The notes below the pieces were generated by a model. The model was not told the DNA's origin. It was given only the letters and a program-made list of their open reading frames with translations, and did not search any database. From Glebionis coronaria (Eukaryota; Streptophyta; Magnoliopsida; Asterales; Asteraceae): 64,000 bases of DNA. This document shows, in pieces, positions 12,737-26,470 of this stretch. The translations under genes were made by a program, and so were the position numbers. Numbering within the stretch: the stretch's first letter is position 1; each line of letters opens with the position of its first letter. The DNA lies in contig JANFOE010002280.1 in NCBI GenBank assembly GCA_025667525.1, positions 34,337-98,336 on the forward strand, in the 5' to 3' direction.

Positions 12737-13090
12737 TTAGTTATAGAGTACCAGATAAATTTTTAAATAAAATAAAAATAAAATGATTTTTCTTTTATTT
12801 AAAACTGGACTATACCTTATAAAAATCTTTTTAGGATTTTATTTTGGGACCGTATTAGTTAAGCATATAGATCTTAGGGCATTTTATGCTATGTGAACTA
12901 ATTGTATATATATATATATATATGTTTACTAAACTTGATTATTAATACTGTTTAGTGAGATATTGCTATATGTTAGACGTGCTAAACTTGAAAATTTTAC
13001 ACCACATAGTAAAATACTGAAATGAGAATATGGGTAATATTAAACTAAACTTGACACTTACAAATTGATAAATGAACTACTTACATGATA

Positions 13091-13331
<241 letters not shown>

Positions 13332-13473
13332 TATAAATATTTGTAACCTTAAAACATTCTAATAATTGTTTAAGAGGGATATAATTCATAAAGCATGTAA
13401 TCTAAATAATATTGTTCTTTGTTTGTAAGCTTATACTCACTTCAAACTTAAAATAATACTATTTCAGAGCATC

Positions 13474-14328
13474 ATGACTCCGCCTACTGCATCCACGACT
13501 CTTCTACCCAGAGTAACTCCTACTCCAGTTGTTTGATCATCTCCACGATCTATGCAGTGTGGATGGTTGTCAGCCTCGGATTCAGAGGATGACCCAGCCA
13601 TTGAGACTGTACTCCTAGAGGACCCTTTTTCTATCTCAGCATCAGCCACACCGACCCCAACCTCTATGGAGGAGGACCGGGTCCCTCCTAGCATACCATC
13701 TTCCATGCCTCCATCCTTATCATCGGGCTATTTCTCCGGGCCCACACCCGTCTCCACTTATGAGATCGGGGAAGGCTCAGGGGCAGGACGTGTCGATTCC
13801 GTCCAGGCCCAGATCTCCGCATTGGCTGCACGCCATGAGCGAGAGATATACGACCTCCGCACCCAGTTGACAGTCAGTCAACAGAGCCATGCCGTCATCT
13901 GTGAACGTATCGACACTCTTTTCCGCACTATGAGGGGAGACTCCCAGACTTCTAAGGGCATCCAGGCTAGGACGAACGAGGCATTAAAGTGGTTATTGGA
14001 TGAGAACTACCGCCTCCACCAGCGCATTCAGGTCATGGAGAGTCTGCAGCATCAGACCCATGTTGCTCTTGCCACTCAGGAGCAATCATTATCCATCTTC
14101 TTTGATCTCGCCACTGTCCGACATGATGGGGTTACTAGGGAGATGGCTTATCTCTGAGGGGTCGTCGATAGACTCTGGAACCAGCCACTGTCTGCACTCC
14201 GTACGCTCAAGGAGACCCGAACGACAGTTCAGACTTTGTGGAACACCAGGAGGAATTCTGCAGCCCCACCAGCTCCATCCGCACCGTCAGCCCCGGCATC
14301 ATCTAGTGGACCATCCAGGCAGGATTAG
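13474..14328 (+). pseudogene. Extra ORF upstream of gag (function unknown)
   Basis: One frame runs from ATG 13474 (MTPPTAST) to TAG 14326-14328 with two internal stops (TGA at about 13534 and TGA at 14155). It encodes a Ser/Pro/Thr-rich acidic N-terminus, then a helical region with heptad-like spacing (around AQISALAARHEREIYDLRTQ and NYRLHQRIQVMESL), then a Pro/Ala/Ser tail (PPAPSAPSAPASSS). The codon bias is GC-rich compared with the flanking LTR, and frame integrity over about 280 codons argues for past coding. No domain was recognised. It lies between the PBS and the gag ATG at 14761, so it is an additional first protein of this element. Confidence 0.6.
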
Positions 14329-14760
14329 TATAGACGTACTAGACTTCTTGTACGTCATGATAAGCATACGGGTTGCATCTCGGCTATCATGACATAGGGC
14401 TTTTGTACTTTCTCTTTTCAGCTTTTGATGATGTAATCCCGTACTTATCTTTCTTTTCTTTTGGGACATGTAACTTTGGGATATGATGTTTTAAAGACTG
14501 TGTGTATCATTACTTTGGATTAGGCCCGACCGGCCTATGACTTAGATTGTGTTATGCTAGATGACTGTTAGGTTTCTCATGGAAATAACATGTAATCGCT
14601 TTCTTTATTATACCTGTTGTACAATGTATTATATTATGAGATCTTGACATGTTATCCAAATTTGTTATGAAATTAGTGCATAAGTTCCCTCGTGCAAATA
14701 ATATAAAAACTGTACTAACGCTTGAACTAATAATCTTATTTTGTATATGATTATAGACAA

Positions 14761-16042
14761 ATGGTGATTACGAGGTCAAATCCCAATAACGCAACCACTT
14801 CCAACGCCGAAAATGCTGAATCCCCAGAAGCTACTCGAAATGTCACTGCCGCACAACTGCGGGAAATGATAAGTGAAGGCATCACAGCAGCCATGGCAGC
14901 CAAAGGAGCTGACCCAAATGCAAACAATGATCCAAATTTTGATGCACGCATAAACAACACCAACAGGGGTTGCTCTTACCCCGACTTCTTAAAATGTAAA
15001 CCCTCATACTACCGAGGGAAAGAAGGAGTTGTTGAATTGATGCAGTGGTTTGAAAGACTAGAGACAGTCTTCCGCATCAGTGGTTGTGCTAAAGAGAACC
15101 GAGTTAAGTTTGCTACGTGCACCTTACTCGAGAGTGCCCTTACCTTGTGGAACTCTGTGGTCGCTATCCTTGGACATGGCGCTGCTTATACTCTCACTTG
15201 GGCCAACCTCAAGGAAAGAATGACTGAGAAGTACTATCCTAGAGGATAAATGAAGAAGTTGGAAGTCGAGCTGTGGGATCTCAAGTGTAAGAACAATGAT
15301 ATCATTTGGTACAACCAAATATTTCAAGAGTTAAGCTTGATGTGAACCAGAATGTTTCCTCTAAGGAGTGACAAGATTGAAAAGTATGTCAGCGGACTCC
15401 TTGACAACATTCATGACAGTCACGACCCACCACTATTGAAGGTGCCATGGAATTTGCGACTGAGCTGATCAACAAACGATCCCGCAACATGTCCGAGAGA
15501 CAAACAGACAACAAGAGGAAATCCGATGAAAACTCTCGTAGCCAACACCAACAGCCTTTCAAAAAGCAAAACATTGGGCAAGCAGATGACACTACTCCCA
15601 TAACCCGCGCTAAGAACTACTCAGGGACCAAGCCCAAGTGTTCAAAATGCAACTACCATCATGTTGCTGGAGGACAATGCCAAGGATGCTACAAATGTGG
15701 CCAACAAGGCCATTTTGCTCGCAATTGTCCCACCAATGTTGCTACCTCCGGCCGACCCAACTCAAATCCTGGAAACAGCAACAAGGGCAAGTCCAACGCA
15801 CAAGGGAGTGGAAATGGGCATCTTGGAAACCGAAACCCCACTGATGGGAGCAGTAGCGAATGAAAGAAAGCTGTGGTATGTTACGAATGTGGAACTCCTG
15901 GGCACGTAAGACCTGATTGCCCCAAGTGGGCCAACCAGAAGAAGGACAACAAGGGAACTCCTTCGCAAGTGTACATGGCTGGCAATGCCCCAACAAATCC
16001 AGGCTCCAACACAGTACCTGGTACGTTCTTACTAAACCAATG
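14761..16042 (+). pseudogene. gag: Gag (nucleocapsid) of the large-LTR element
   Basis: ATG 14761 begins MVITRSNPNN. The retrotransposon gag domain lies around residues 65-160 (CKPSYYRGKEGVVELMQW, FERLETVFRISGC, a WANLKERMTEKYYPRG end). A TAA at about 15247 and a frame change near 15350-15440 interrupt it. The distal part (15447-15863) is basic and carries CYKCGQQGHFARNC, a CX2CX4HX4C zinc knuckle. After a stop at 15861 a second knuckle, CYECGTPGHVRPDC, follows at about 15878-15920. The frame ends near 16042. Gag would form the particle and bind element RNA. A DTG-like protease start is only hinted at by DTCVDQS near 16062. Confidence 0.85.
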
Positions 16043-17319
16043 ATATGCATCTATCTTGTCTGATACATGTGTAGACCAAAGCACTACGATTGCTAAATTT
16101 AGTAAGGTAATGGAAATACCTCCGATAGTTCTAGACTCCCACTATACGATGGAATAGTCGACGGAAAAGTTATGTTAGTTAAACACCATCATTCGAGGTT
16201 GTTCCTTAATAACTTTCCAAATCAGTCGTTTTACACCGATCAGATCCTAGAAAGCCTTGATAGCTTTGATGTCGTTATTAGCACAAATTGACTAGCAAGT
16301 ATCATGTAATTATCCTATATAACCAAAAATAGGTTTGTGTACCTTGGTGAGATGAAACCTTGATTATACTGGGGAGCCATAACCCCGATATAGTTAACAC
16401 TAGATTTAGTGTCATCTCTAGCACCAACGGGCCAGAGAATACTTGGTCCGAGAATATCCCATTTCCCTAACCTGTTTCTTCCCTGCCTAAACCTGAAAGA
16501 CACACCCAACTCACAATGGGTGTATTTTGTAGGGTTACTTCCGCCACCTAGGCAACCCTAAACCTGAAAGGCACATCCAACTCACAATGAATGTACTTTT
16601 AGGGCTATGTTCGACATCCACCGTAAGGAGATGTTGAATGTCCAATGTTTTTGGACATTCCTCTTTCCTCTTCGGGTCCAATTAGTTCGACAATACCATC
16701 ATCCACTAGACGCTGGGAGATGAGAATTCCTCTCTTTAGAAGTCAAAATTTATACAAATTTTGAACCAATAATAGTGAATGCATGACCCTGGTTACGACA
16801 CCCTGCAAGGCGCGCACATCTTTATTCTTGGTACCTTCTTTTATTTCCACCATTTTAGGTACTTCTTTTCTGCGCCCCTCTCACTCAGCCTCACGGCAAA
16901 GGAAGCAGATTCTTTGCAGCTTCTTACGCAATCACCATCAACAACAATCTTAACCTCTTTGTTAGGTAAAAACTTTAGCACCATTAACTAATGTTTGTGT
17001 CCCGCTGGCTTGAGGTAAAAGATCATAAGTCTTTTCTTAAAACTGTTGATGTAGGTAGGGTTATAGTTAAAATGTTTTGTTTTACCTTCAACCCCAAAAT
17101 TTTCATCATCGGGTGTGGAGATATAACGAGTATCTCACCCGTGAAAAAGATGCAGATATAGTACATCCCCAGCTTCCCCAGTGTATAAAGCATGCTGGCG
17201 TGTCCTCCTCATATTAGAAACCATTTGCAATGGATTTGTCCTCCTAACCAAATCCACAACGCCATTGTTTTTCTCCCAGATCCTAGAAGGGTATAGCTGC
17301 GACCCCGTTAAGCAGCCCC
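16043..17319 (+). other. Decayed interior after gag, no pol
   Basis: About 1.3 kb where protease, RT and integrase would be expected. Only a protease-like DTC block near 16062 can be argued. A duplicated block reading CCTAAACCTGAAAGRCACA occurs at about 16485 and 16556. Nothing else was recognised. Confidence 0.5.
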
Positions 17320-18175
17320 CGCCTATTCATCCATAGCAGCAGTCTCCTTTACTGCTCAATCGGATGTATAGTGTGATCCAGATAAAGATATCTTTGCATT
17401 CCTCTCATATCCATCCATAGAAGCAGTCTCCTTTACAGCTCAATCGGATGTATAGTGCGATACAGATAAAGATCTCTTTGCATTCTCTCCTATTCATCCA
17501 CAACAGCAGTCTCCTTTACTGCTCAATTGGATGTATAGTGCGATCCAGATAAAGATCTCTTTGCATTCCTTTCCTATTCATCCACAACAGCAGTCTCCTT
17601 TACTTCTCAATCGGATGTATAGTGCGATCCAGATAAAGATCTCTTTGCATTCCTTTCGTATTCATCCATAGCAGCAGTCTCCTTTACTGCTCAATCGGAT
17701 GTATAGTGCGATCCAGATAAAGATCTCTTTGCATTCCTCTCCTATTCATCCACAGCAGCAGTCTCCTTTACTGCTCAATTGGATGTATAGTGCGATCCAG
17801 ATAAAGATCTCTTTGCATTCCTTTCCTATTCATCCACATCAGCAGTCTCCTTACTGCTCAATCGGATGTATAGTGCGATCCAGATAAAGATCTCTTTGTA
17901 TTCCTTTCCTATTCATCCACAGCAGCAGTCTCCTTTACTGCTCAATCGGATGTATAGTGCGATCCAGATAAAGATCTCTATGCATTCCTTTCCTATACAT
18001 CCACAACAGCAGTCTCCTTTACTGCCCAATCGGATGTATAATGCGATTCGGATAAAGATCTCTTTGCATTGCTCCTATCCGACCATATCAGTAATCTCTT
18101 CTACTGCTCAATCGGATGAATTGTGCAACCTGGATAAAAATCTCTTTGAATTCTCTTCTGTTCACCGGTAATGAC
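17320..18175 (+). repeat. Tandem array, unit about 84 bp, about 10 copies
   Basis: The block AGTCTCCTTTACTGCTCAAT recurs at about 17341, 17425, 17507, 17591, 17675, 17759, 17843, 17927 and 18010, with a diverged last unit near 18094. Each unit also has GATCCAGATAAAGATCTCTT. It sits just before the 3' LTR. ORFs repeating MYSAIQIKIS are products of the array, not genes. Confidence 0.92.
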
Positions 18176-18362
18176 AGAAGTTTCCATTAATGTCAAATCA
18201 GACGTATTAAAGCAACCTAGGTGTAGACCACTTCACGTTCATGCCGGCATCCGCACCTGAGAGAGAACCTGAAACAAATAATATACTTAGAAAATCTATC
18301 ACTTAAAAGATGACTATGTTTTTAATAGCTTTGAGGACAAAGCTAAAACAACGGGGTGGTGC

Positions 18363-21300
18363 TATAAAATCCATGATTTTATGTAATGAAATTTCACCCA
18401 TTAATCTTAGAACACATACCCATGTTCTATACTTTCATAAGTTGTGTGTAAACTTGACCACTATGTACTTATACCTTTACATCTATATTGGTTATAAATA
18501 AGTTACATAGCCTAAACCATGTACCTAAAACTAGGGATAACAAGTAGTAAGATGTATACTTAATATTGGAACTATTCAACACTTGATAAAATTTGGAAAT
18601 ATACTACATTAGGTATTGTAGCCATGATATATGTGTGTAAGTGAACTAGACATGTACTTAAACTCTTGGACTAGCCCAAGAATAAGTGCCTTTGTGTTTA
18701 AGCCCAACATAAGCCCAAGCCAAGGGCCCATTACCCTTTTTTGGTTAGCTTAACATGACACCCCACCTTAGGTGGAAGAAGAAGAGATGCATGGGGAACC
18801 TAATGGCCTACACTTGGCAAGAATACTCTTACCAAGACAAGTCATGCCTTTTGCCCTTCTCTCTCTCTCCCCTTTTAGCCGAAAACACACACACATACTC
18901 TCACATTCTCTCATGCAATCTAAGCTTGTTTCTCTCATCCTCATCTCTTTCAATAATACGGCTTAAAGCCATATACATCCAAAAACCAAGTATTAAATCC
19001 ACCAAGATCCTTGTCTTATCTTTACTGCAAATCATTAATAGTATCATTCTCTTGGAATCACTATAAACAAGCCCTAGCCAAATCTTTAAGGCCACGACTT
19101 GATTTATATTATGGTTTTCTTCATCATCTTGAGTAGATCTCAAATCTCCTTGTTCATCTAGATCCTCTTTGGTACCTTTAGGCAAGAAAGGTATACACTA
19201 CATGTTCTTTCATTTATTCATGCATGCATCATCATACATCTATAAACACAAGTAGATAACATGTTAAAATCTAGATTTGATAAAGCTATGACCATTATAG
19301 GTCACGACATATTTATAAAAATCATGTTCATGATTTAAAATATTTTAATAAGAAACTTATGACTTATGTGTTATGTTTAAACTTGATTTAAAAACCATAT
19401 GAACCTTTTATAAATCTAAACATTGCATGGGTGACAAATCTTGTTTATGGGACTTGGTTAACCAATAACCATAGATCTCATGAAATGAACTTGTGCAACT
19501 TAAAAATCTTGAAGACCATGACCTTAAAAGTCGCGGCATACATAGTTAATGTATATGTGAATTTTGTGTTAAGTTTAAATGATGGAATGTGAAATGATAT
19601 ATGTAAATGGACTATTAAAAATCACAAAAATAACTTATGGAATAAATATAGCCGTGGGTTACATATGACCTAAAATGAATTAGATGTACATGCATGCTTA
19701 TATTAACCATAGATCTAATGATAAAAACTAACTTGAGTATGTTAAACATAAAAACAAGTTTATAAAATCTTTTGGGAACTTGGGACGAGACAATATAGCC
19801 GTCGGCTATATGTAGTCACCTTGGTAAAGTGGGAACCTTGGAAACATGCATGTCACCTAGATAATCATGATTATATTTTGCAAATATTTACAAGATTTAA
19901 AAACTAGTTAAAGTGACATCTTGGAAATACCAAGATCTAAAAATATAGTCGTGAGCTATATATGAGTATACATGGATCTATGTTTGATTTTTAGGTCTAG
20001 ACATAGTTTAGATCTTATTTTAGACTTGTGACTTATTTTCTTGATGTACAGTTAGATCTATTTTTGTAACACTTATAAATTACATGCAACCTTAAATTGA
20101 GACTTGACTTATCTTAATAAGCTATAAATAACATAAGCCGTGGGACATAAGCTCTTGTTAGGGCTTATGACCTACTTGTAACCTTATAACACACCTAGAT
20201 CTAATTTAGTATAACACATAAAACAAATTGTAAGTTTTATTCACCTATGTAGATTTAAAACTAAATATAAACAAACTCATAATAAGCTTATAAGAATATC
20301 CTAAGTTAAAACCTACATAAAATGTAAAGTAGTGTTAAATGGACTAATTAAGCCCATGAAATGTAATTCAAAACTTAATGGACCCAATAAGCCCATTTAA
20401 TAAATCCTAGTAACTTAATGGACTTAAGATTACACTTAGGCCCATTTAACTAATTAAAGGACTTAAAAATATAGTTAAGCCCAATAAATGATTTAAAGGC
20501 CCATTTAAATAAATTAGTGGACTTGAAATATAGTTAAGCCCACTAAAATAGCCCATTAGATGTTTAGCCCATTTAATGAGCCCATATACTATTTTGAATG
20601 TTAAATAAAAGTTTTTATAATAAAAATATAACTTATAAAAACTTTTTGGATGAAAATGACAATTCATAGAACTTAAGGACTAAAACCGTAACTTATGAAA
20701 CTTGTTTTGATAAACTGGTAAGCACAAGGACTGAAAATGTAAATATCCAAAAGTCTAGGGTTTAATAATTATTATCCGTGGCAAATTAAACCCTAGGAAC
20801 CATTTTGGGAAGTTTCTAAAAGTTAATTTGTCATTTTAAAACCCTGAGGACTATTTTTGTAATTTGCCGAAACTTAAAGAAGCCCTCGGGGCTGTTTTTG
20901 TAATTTCAGTAAAGTTACAAAACCTAGATAAAACTAAGGGGACCAAATCTGCCATAAGACGAAACTTTAACAAGCCCTAGGTACTAAATATGTAAAATTC
21001 GAAAGTTACACTTATTTAAAAATATAGAAGGACTAGTTTTGCCATATCCCGAAACATTCCAAGCCCTAACCCTAAAATCTATTTTAATTATAATAAAACA
21101 TAATTAAAATACTTAGACCATAAGAGTTAAGGTATAAATTCTTAAATTTAAATTATTTTATAAATATTAAAATAATTTATGGAAACTTGAAAGTAAAATA
21201 AAATATATTTTTTTTCAAAATAAAATATTTATATTTACTTTAGGAAATAATTGTATAAACATGTATGAATATGTGTTACTCATACATAAACTCATATACT

Positions 21301-22565
21301 TTTAAAAAATAAAATTTATATGAACGTTGGATAAATTGAATGTTAAGATTTAAGTAGAACATCTTACGCCCTACTTAAAATATGAAACTTAATATTAAAG
21401 TTTAAATGAATGAGTAAAATACATGAACTACGAATGTGAACTAATATTAAGTAGGATTTTGTGTTGACATAATAATGAAACCTAGTAGTAAACGGGTGAT
21501 TATAATACTTGGACGGAAAACGTAAACTAATATTTTTAAGTAGAACATTTTATGTCTGACTTAACTAAGAAACTTAATATAAGTTAATACATGTATGCTA
21601 ACTGATATTAATAGTTAAACATTTTATGTTTACCTAGAAATGAATATTGATGCTACTTGAACTACGATTATTTAGATAAATACCATAGTATGAATGAACT
21701 GAATAAAATCCGTATAAGCATACATATATGTTCTTTGTACTATCTATTAAGACTGTACTATCTGATTAGGCATAACTTTGGTGTGAGATTTTAACTGGAT
21801 ATCGGTGTTAAACAAGCAATTGCCTACTCCCAGGTGAGTTTACAACCCCATATAAACTATTTGATAAAACTTTCCCCTTTGGGAAAGAAAATATGCAAAC
21901 ATATATTGGACATAACTGGATTGTATAAACTTGATTATGATTGATTATTATTGAAACTGTTAAATTGTTGTAAATCGCTCGAATGTTATAAACAGATCTA
22001 TTAGGGATTGACCATCCCCGTCTGGGTGAGTCATGCTAACTGTGCCTTGGCCGAGACAACAGACGTATACCATGTTGGAACTGGAATAGGTGTCTTTTTG
22101 TAAGACACTACGTCCTCATCTGTTGAGGACTATGGGGTTAAGCTTCAGTTTCTATTAATAAACAAATGTTATTTACATGTTAGTAAGAATGCTTTGTGCA
22201 TTATTACTTCTATGATTATTGTATGTCCAAACTAATTAATTGTTAAAATCTGTAAATTCACCAGCTTTATGTTGACCCGGTTAGTATCTTTTGCACAGAT
22301 TTATGAAGTTAGTACGTAGTGTGTGCATGGTCCCCAGCATCTTAGAAATTTGCATCATAGGACTCGTCAGGGGTTCTATTTGGGAAACAAAAACAATCAC
22401 CTACCGTCTTGTTTAATACAGTTTTTATTTATTTGTTTATATAAACGTGTAATCTGATTTGACTAACTTTTTATCTTATGCTCTATGGACTATATGCTAT
22501 CGATCCACCCTTGTGACATCTCCGGGATATTTTCCGCATATTTTGACCCTACACGGGGTGTCACA
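18363..22565 (+). repeat. 3' LTR of the gag-only element
   Basis: 4.2 kb, aligned with 8537-12718. The first bases are TATAAAATCC, not TG, a likely G-to-A change at the terminus. A purine-rich tract (ACGGGGTGG) lies immediately upstream. It ends GGGTGTCACA, followed by the duplicated target TTTTG. Confidence 0.92.
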
Positions 22566-22570
22566 TTTTG

Positions 22571-23180
22571 AGCTTGGTGTAGTCTTTGTCTTGAAACTAC
22601 TCCGTTTAGCTTTGCAAAGTTCACAAGAAGAACAAAGATGATCCTTAATGAATTTCAAACTTGGAAGGCCTCTCACAATATCTTTCTTGGACCGCAAGTT
22701 GATGGTATCAAAGTTGAGATGAGAAAGACGTTTATGCCATAACCATGCCTGAGTCGTTGAAGCTTTAGCCATGAAGCAAATTGGAGTTGATGAAGTTGTG
22801 TCTTGTAGTGAAATTGTGTAAAGATCAGTACTCCGTGAACCGGTGAGTAAATCATACCCATCATAATCACGAACAAAACATGTCTTCTTTCTGAAAGCAA
22901 CTTCCAAATCTGCATCACAGAATTGACCAACCGAGAAAAGATTGTGATTGAGCCCTTCGACGTAGTATACCCTTTTTATCGTGATATTTCCCTGAACCAA
23001 ATCTCCATATCCTAGGATCGGTGCAAACTGATCATTTCCGAATCGGACCGTACCCAGGAACTTCTCCACGAAGTTAATTAGAAGCTTGAGGTTCCCCGTC
23101 ATGTGCTTCGTGCATCCGGAGTCCATTATGAAGAGAATTATTTGTATCACCTGCAGAAGAGTTAGAACACGATGGAGCAT
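22571..23180 (-). pseudogene. pol: Copia protease and integrase zinc finger
   Basis: The minus-strand frame opens at 23180. It has the aspartic protease active site FIMDSGCTKHMTG (about 23100-23135), the flap-side YGDLVQGNI and YYVEGLNHNLFSVGQFCD blocks, then the GAG-pre-integrase/HHCC zinc finger (HKRLSHLNF...CSSCELCKAKR). The coding sequence ends at the KTTPSSK region, where the LTR element ending at 22565 is inserted. Integrase resumes at 8531. The DSG, His and Cys residues are kept. Confidence 0.88.
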
Positions 23181-26100
23181 TTGCTAAATTGGATACCACA
23201 TTAGTTGTGATTTCAGAATCATTAGTGTCCTTAGCAACATTTAAAGGCATACTAACACTCGTTGTCACATTTTCTGTCCTAACTTTAGGCATCCATTTAT
23301 ATCCTGGAGGACATTGATTAGCAAACCACCATTTCCACGACTTGCTAGCAGACTCATATAATTCCCTAATTCTGCTTCTAGTGGTCTTAGTGGTGGAGTC
23401 TGATGCAATACTTTTCTTAGGGGGGGGTTACACCAGAATGGTTCACTTTGCGTTTGGGTTTTCTAGCACTAATAGGCATCCCAGTTTGCTTCTTAGTTCT
23501 AGTATCTACGCCTTTGACATTATTCGAAACACACATAGCATGATTAGCATTAGCACACTTTCCATATTTCACACAAACAAACTTAAGACTCAAATCATTC
23601 AAAGTCGAATCATTCAAATCGTCATTACACGCAATTACAAACGTTTTATTCTTAGAAACATTGAAAATCATAGGGTGGTCTTCTACTAGTGCTCTTAAGC
23701 TGAGGCCGGCTAACACTATCAGTGGGGATTACTCCTGTAGTAAAAGACACACGTCTATTAGTGTTTCTAGAAGTCTGAGGTGATTGACTTTCTTTGTTGT
23801 GTGTAGATTTAGTGGCCAATCTATACATCTCTGGTTTAATCATATTTGTGTTCCTAATGCTTGGTGATCGAATATGTGTTTTGGGAGTATTATGTGGTAA
23901 CCTATCCTTCCCATCCGTCTTGGGGGCAAACGCAGGTTTTGCAAATGCAGAATTAGAGAAAACAGATGGTTTTCCCAAGACAGAGGGTCTAGTCACTTTG
24001 TGCGCGTTGGGTTGTCTTACAACAGGTTTCTTAACACTAGGTTCCACAATTTTCCCACCCATCTTAGCAACGAGTTTCTTCAACTCTGCAATCGCTATTT
24101 CCCTGTCTTGTAACTGAGCTTTCAACTCTTTAATTTCCAAACTTTTTCATTCATTTCTCGGCACATTTGGGAAAGTTTTTCTTGCAATTTATTATCAGTT
24201 GGACCTTTTCCGATGTCTTTTTGCAAAGCAAGTTCAAGAGAATGACAATGTTTTTGAAGGAAATCAGTTTTGTGTTGAAGTAACTCAAAAGCCTTTTTTA
24301 TCAACATTTTCTTTACGTTTCAAAAGCTCAACTTCAAAACGCTCACACTCTTTGATCTTATCAAGATATTTGCATGCAACATCAGAATATTCATTGATAT
24401 CAGCACAAAATTGAAGAGTAACACACAAAATATCTTTGGAGAGACATTCTTCTAAGAGTAAATCATATTCATCTGAAAAAACGGACTTGTCCATTTGAAG
24501 ATCGTCAATTTCTTTCTCAATAGACTCAACATATTTTAAATCATCAAACATTTCAGACCGAATTAATCTTTCAAATTCAAGAATATTTTCTTTTAATGTG
24601 GTCGTGTTCAGTATTAAGATTTGTTTGATAAGCACAGTTATGTCTTAAGGAATTGGTTTTTTCCACTCGTCATTTTCTCGTTGTTTCCATTCATTGTCAA
24701 CAATGGATTTAATATTATCAATGTAATGTTGTAGAAACCCAAATGTCTGCCTACTCTTGCTTTTAGAAGCATCAAGAGGCAAGTAGTTGATGAAATTAGA
24801 AACGTTTGTTTTCTTAGTAGCAAAAGCATTCTTCCGTTGAATTCTTCTTTGTTTGCATTCTAAAAACAATTCCTCACGAGACTTTTGTTTTTGTGTAGTG
24901 AAAAGACCATATAGACTATTCTCATAAGCATAATTGTATGGTTTCACAAACTCTTTATTGACCGATGATCTACTCTCCTCTTCCCAAAGGGATGTCTCAT
25001 CATAACGAAGAGGATATTCAGGATCGGTCCATTCGGACTCATCCATATAAAGGCGCGGGTTCAAGGCTTGAGCTTGGGCAAGATAATCAGGACTTGCAAA
25101 GCTAGCTTGACCCTTAAACATAGACGAAGATGCTATCATTCTTACGGTTTGAATAGAGTCATGCGTTTTATAAACAACTTTCTTCAAAAATTCGACTTGT
25201 TTTTCTAGTTCTGTTACTTTTTCAGTATATTTTTCATGTCGACTTTTGAAATCTTGTTTTAACGTTTCAACCTCTTGTCTCTTAACATCAAGAATTTTAG
25301 CAGACTCGATGTTATCCATCGAAAGCCGTTGTTCAAGTTCGTTAACTTTGGTGGTAGCAAGGTACGTTTTTTGACGTTCATCCATTAATAAAACATTAAA
25401 TTGACGTTTCACTTTGGTTAATAACTCAAGAGTTTCATTGTATTTCTTTTCAAGATCGTCCTTTTGACTTTTTAACGGACTACCCTTGTAACCCTCAAGC
25501 TCTTTGGTCTTTTGAAGAAGCTCAGCTCTATAAATTTCAAGGGTCTCATTAGATTTAATTAGAGCGGCTTTGCATTCTTCAAATTTTGAGTAAGCGCTGC
25601 GTTTGCCTTCTTTAATTTCTTTTGACTCTTTTTAGTTTCTTTGACATCTTTTTATAAAGTGGCAATTAAATTAGCAAGCGCAAAACGTTCCTTTTCATCA
25701 TATTCATTTGCATGTTGATCGTCCTAAGACTCATTATTGCACATGTCTGATGAATCAGGTGTGGTATTACTATCAACCGTTTCCATCATACATGTGTCAT
25801 TAATGGCATTGTGTAGCTCACTATGCTCATGAATATCACCAAACACATTATATTCGTCAGTGGTGTGTACCTTATCGAGTGGCTCAGTGTTAAAGATAGG
25901 GCCATTGTCATCTTCAGTGACGTTGAGAACTTCTTCAACCTTTGCCATGTACGAGTAATGTGCTTCTAATTCTTGGTCGGAGGCTTCATCATCAGTGTCA
26001 TCACGCATTTCTCCTTCCCCAGCCGACAGTTTCCATCTTCTTGCATAACATCTTCTCTTTATGATAGCTAGAGTCCCTAACCCGTTTCGGCTTTCTACAT

Positions 26101-26440
26101 TCCTTTGCCATATGCCCATAACCTTGGCAATTATAACACTGAATCCCACTTTGTTGAACCACTTGCGTTCCAACAGTTTCCCTATTCCCAGTAGCAGCGG
26201 AAATCCTCTGAGTGTCATACTTGGCAGTTTGTCGATCATACCTTGCAGAACCCTCAACATGTGTTGGATTACGTCAATCATACCTAGAAGGACTTTCAGC
26301 ACGTCGACGTGTGTCATACCTTGGAGGATTCTCAACATATTGGTTCTTTGTGTTGGATGATGTTCGAAGATTGTTGTTGGTGGGTTTGAAGATTTTTGTT
26401 AAAATCGCACGAACTAAGTAGTAAATCAACGACTAATCAC
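23181..26440 (-). pseudogene. gag: Copia gag, frameshifted and missing its core
   Basis: Fragments in several minus frames cover this region. Next to the PBS is a short Arg/Tyr-rich segment, then a CX2CX4HX4C knuckle reading CYNCQGYGHMAKEC (26138-26097). Next comes an acidic region (about 26040-25724), long coiled-coil stretches (25412-24645, 24635-24285, 24307-24122, 24140-23652), and Ser/Asn-rich sequence leading to the protease at 23180. In related copia polyproteins a capsid (UBN2-type) domain of a few hundred residues precedes the knuckle. Here only about 300 nt separate PBS and knuckle, so that domain looks deleted. The element could not form particles by itself. Confidence 0.75.
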
Positions 26441-26453
26441 AAAACTACCCCAT

Positions 26454-26467
26454 GGCGATTGATACCA
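26454..26467 (-). other. Copia primer binding site
   Basis: On the minus strand TGGTATCAATCGCC follows the 5' LTR (which ends at 26471) by three bases. This is a Met-tRNA type PBS. Confidence 0.8.
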
Positions 26468-26470
26468 AAT

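Noticed and set aside
17699..18171. Two ORFs repeating MYSAIQIKIS
   Set aside because: Products of the 84-bp tandem array whose unit length permits an open frame; no start context or domain.
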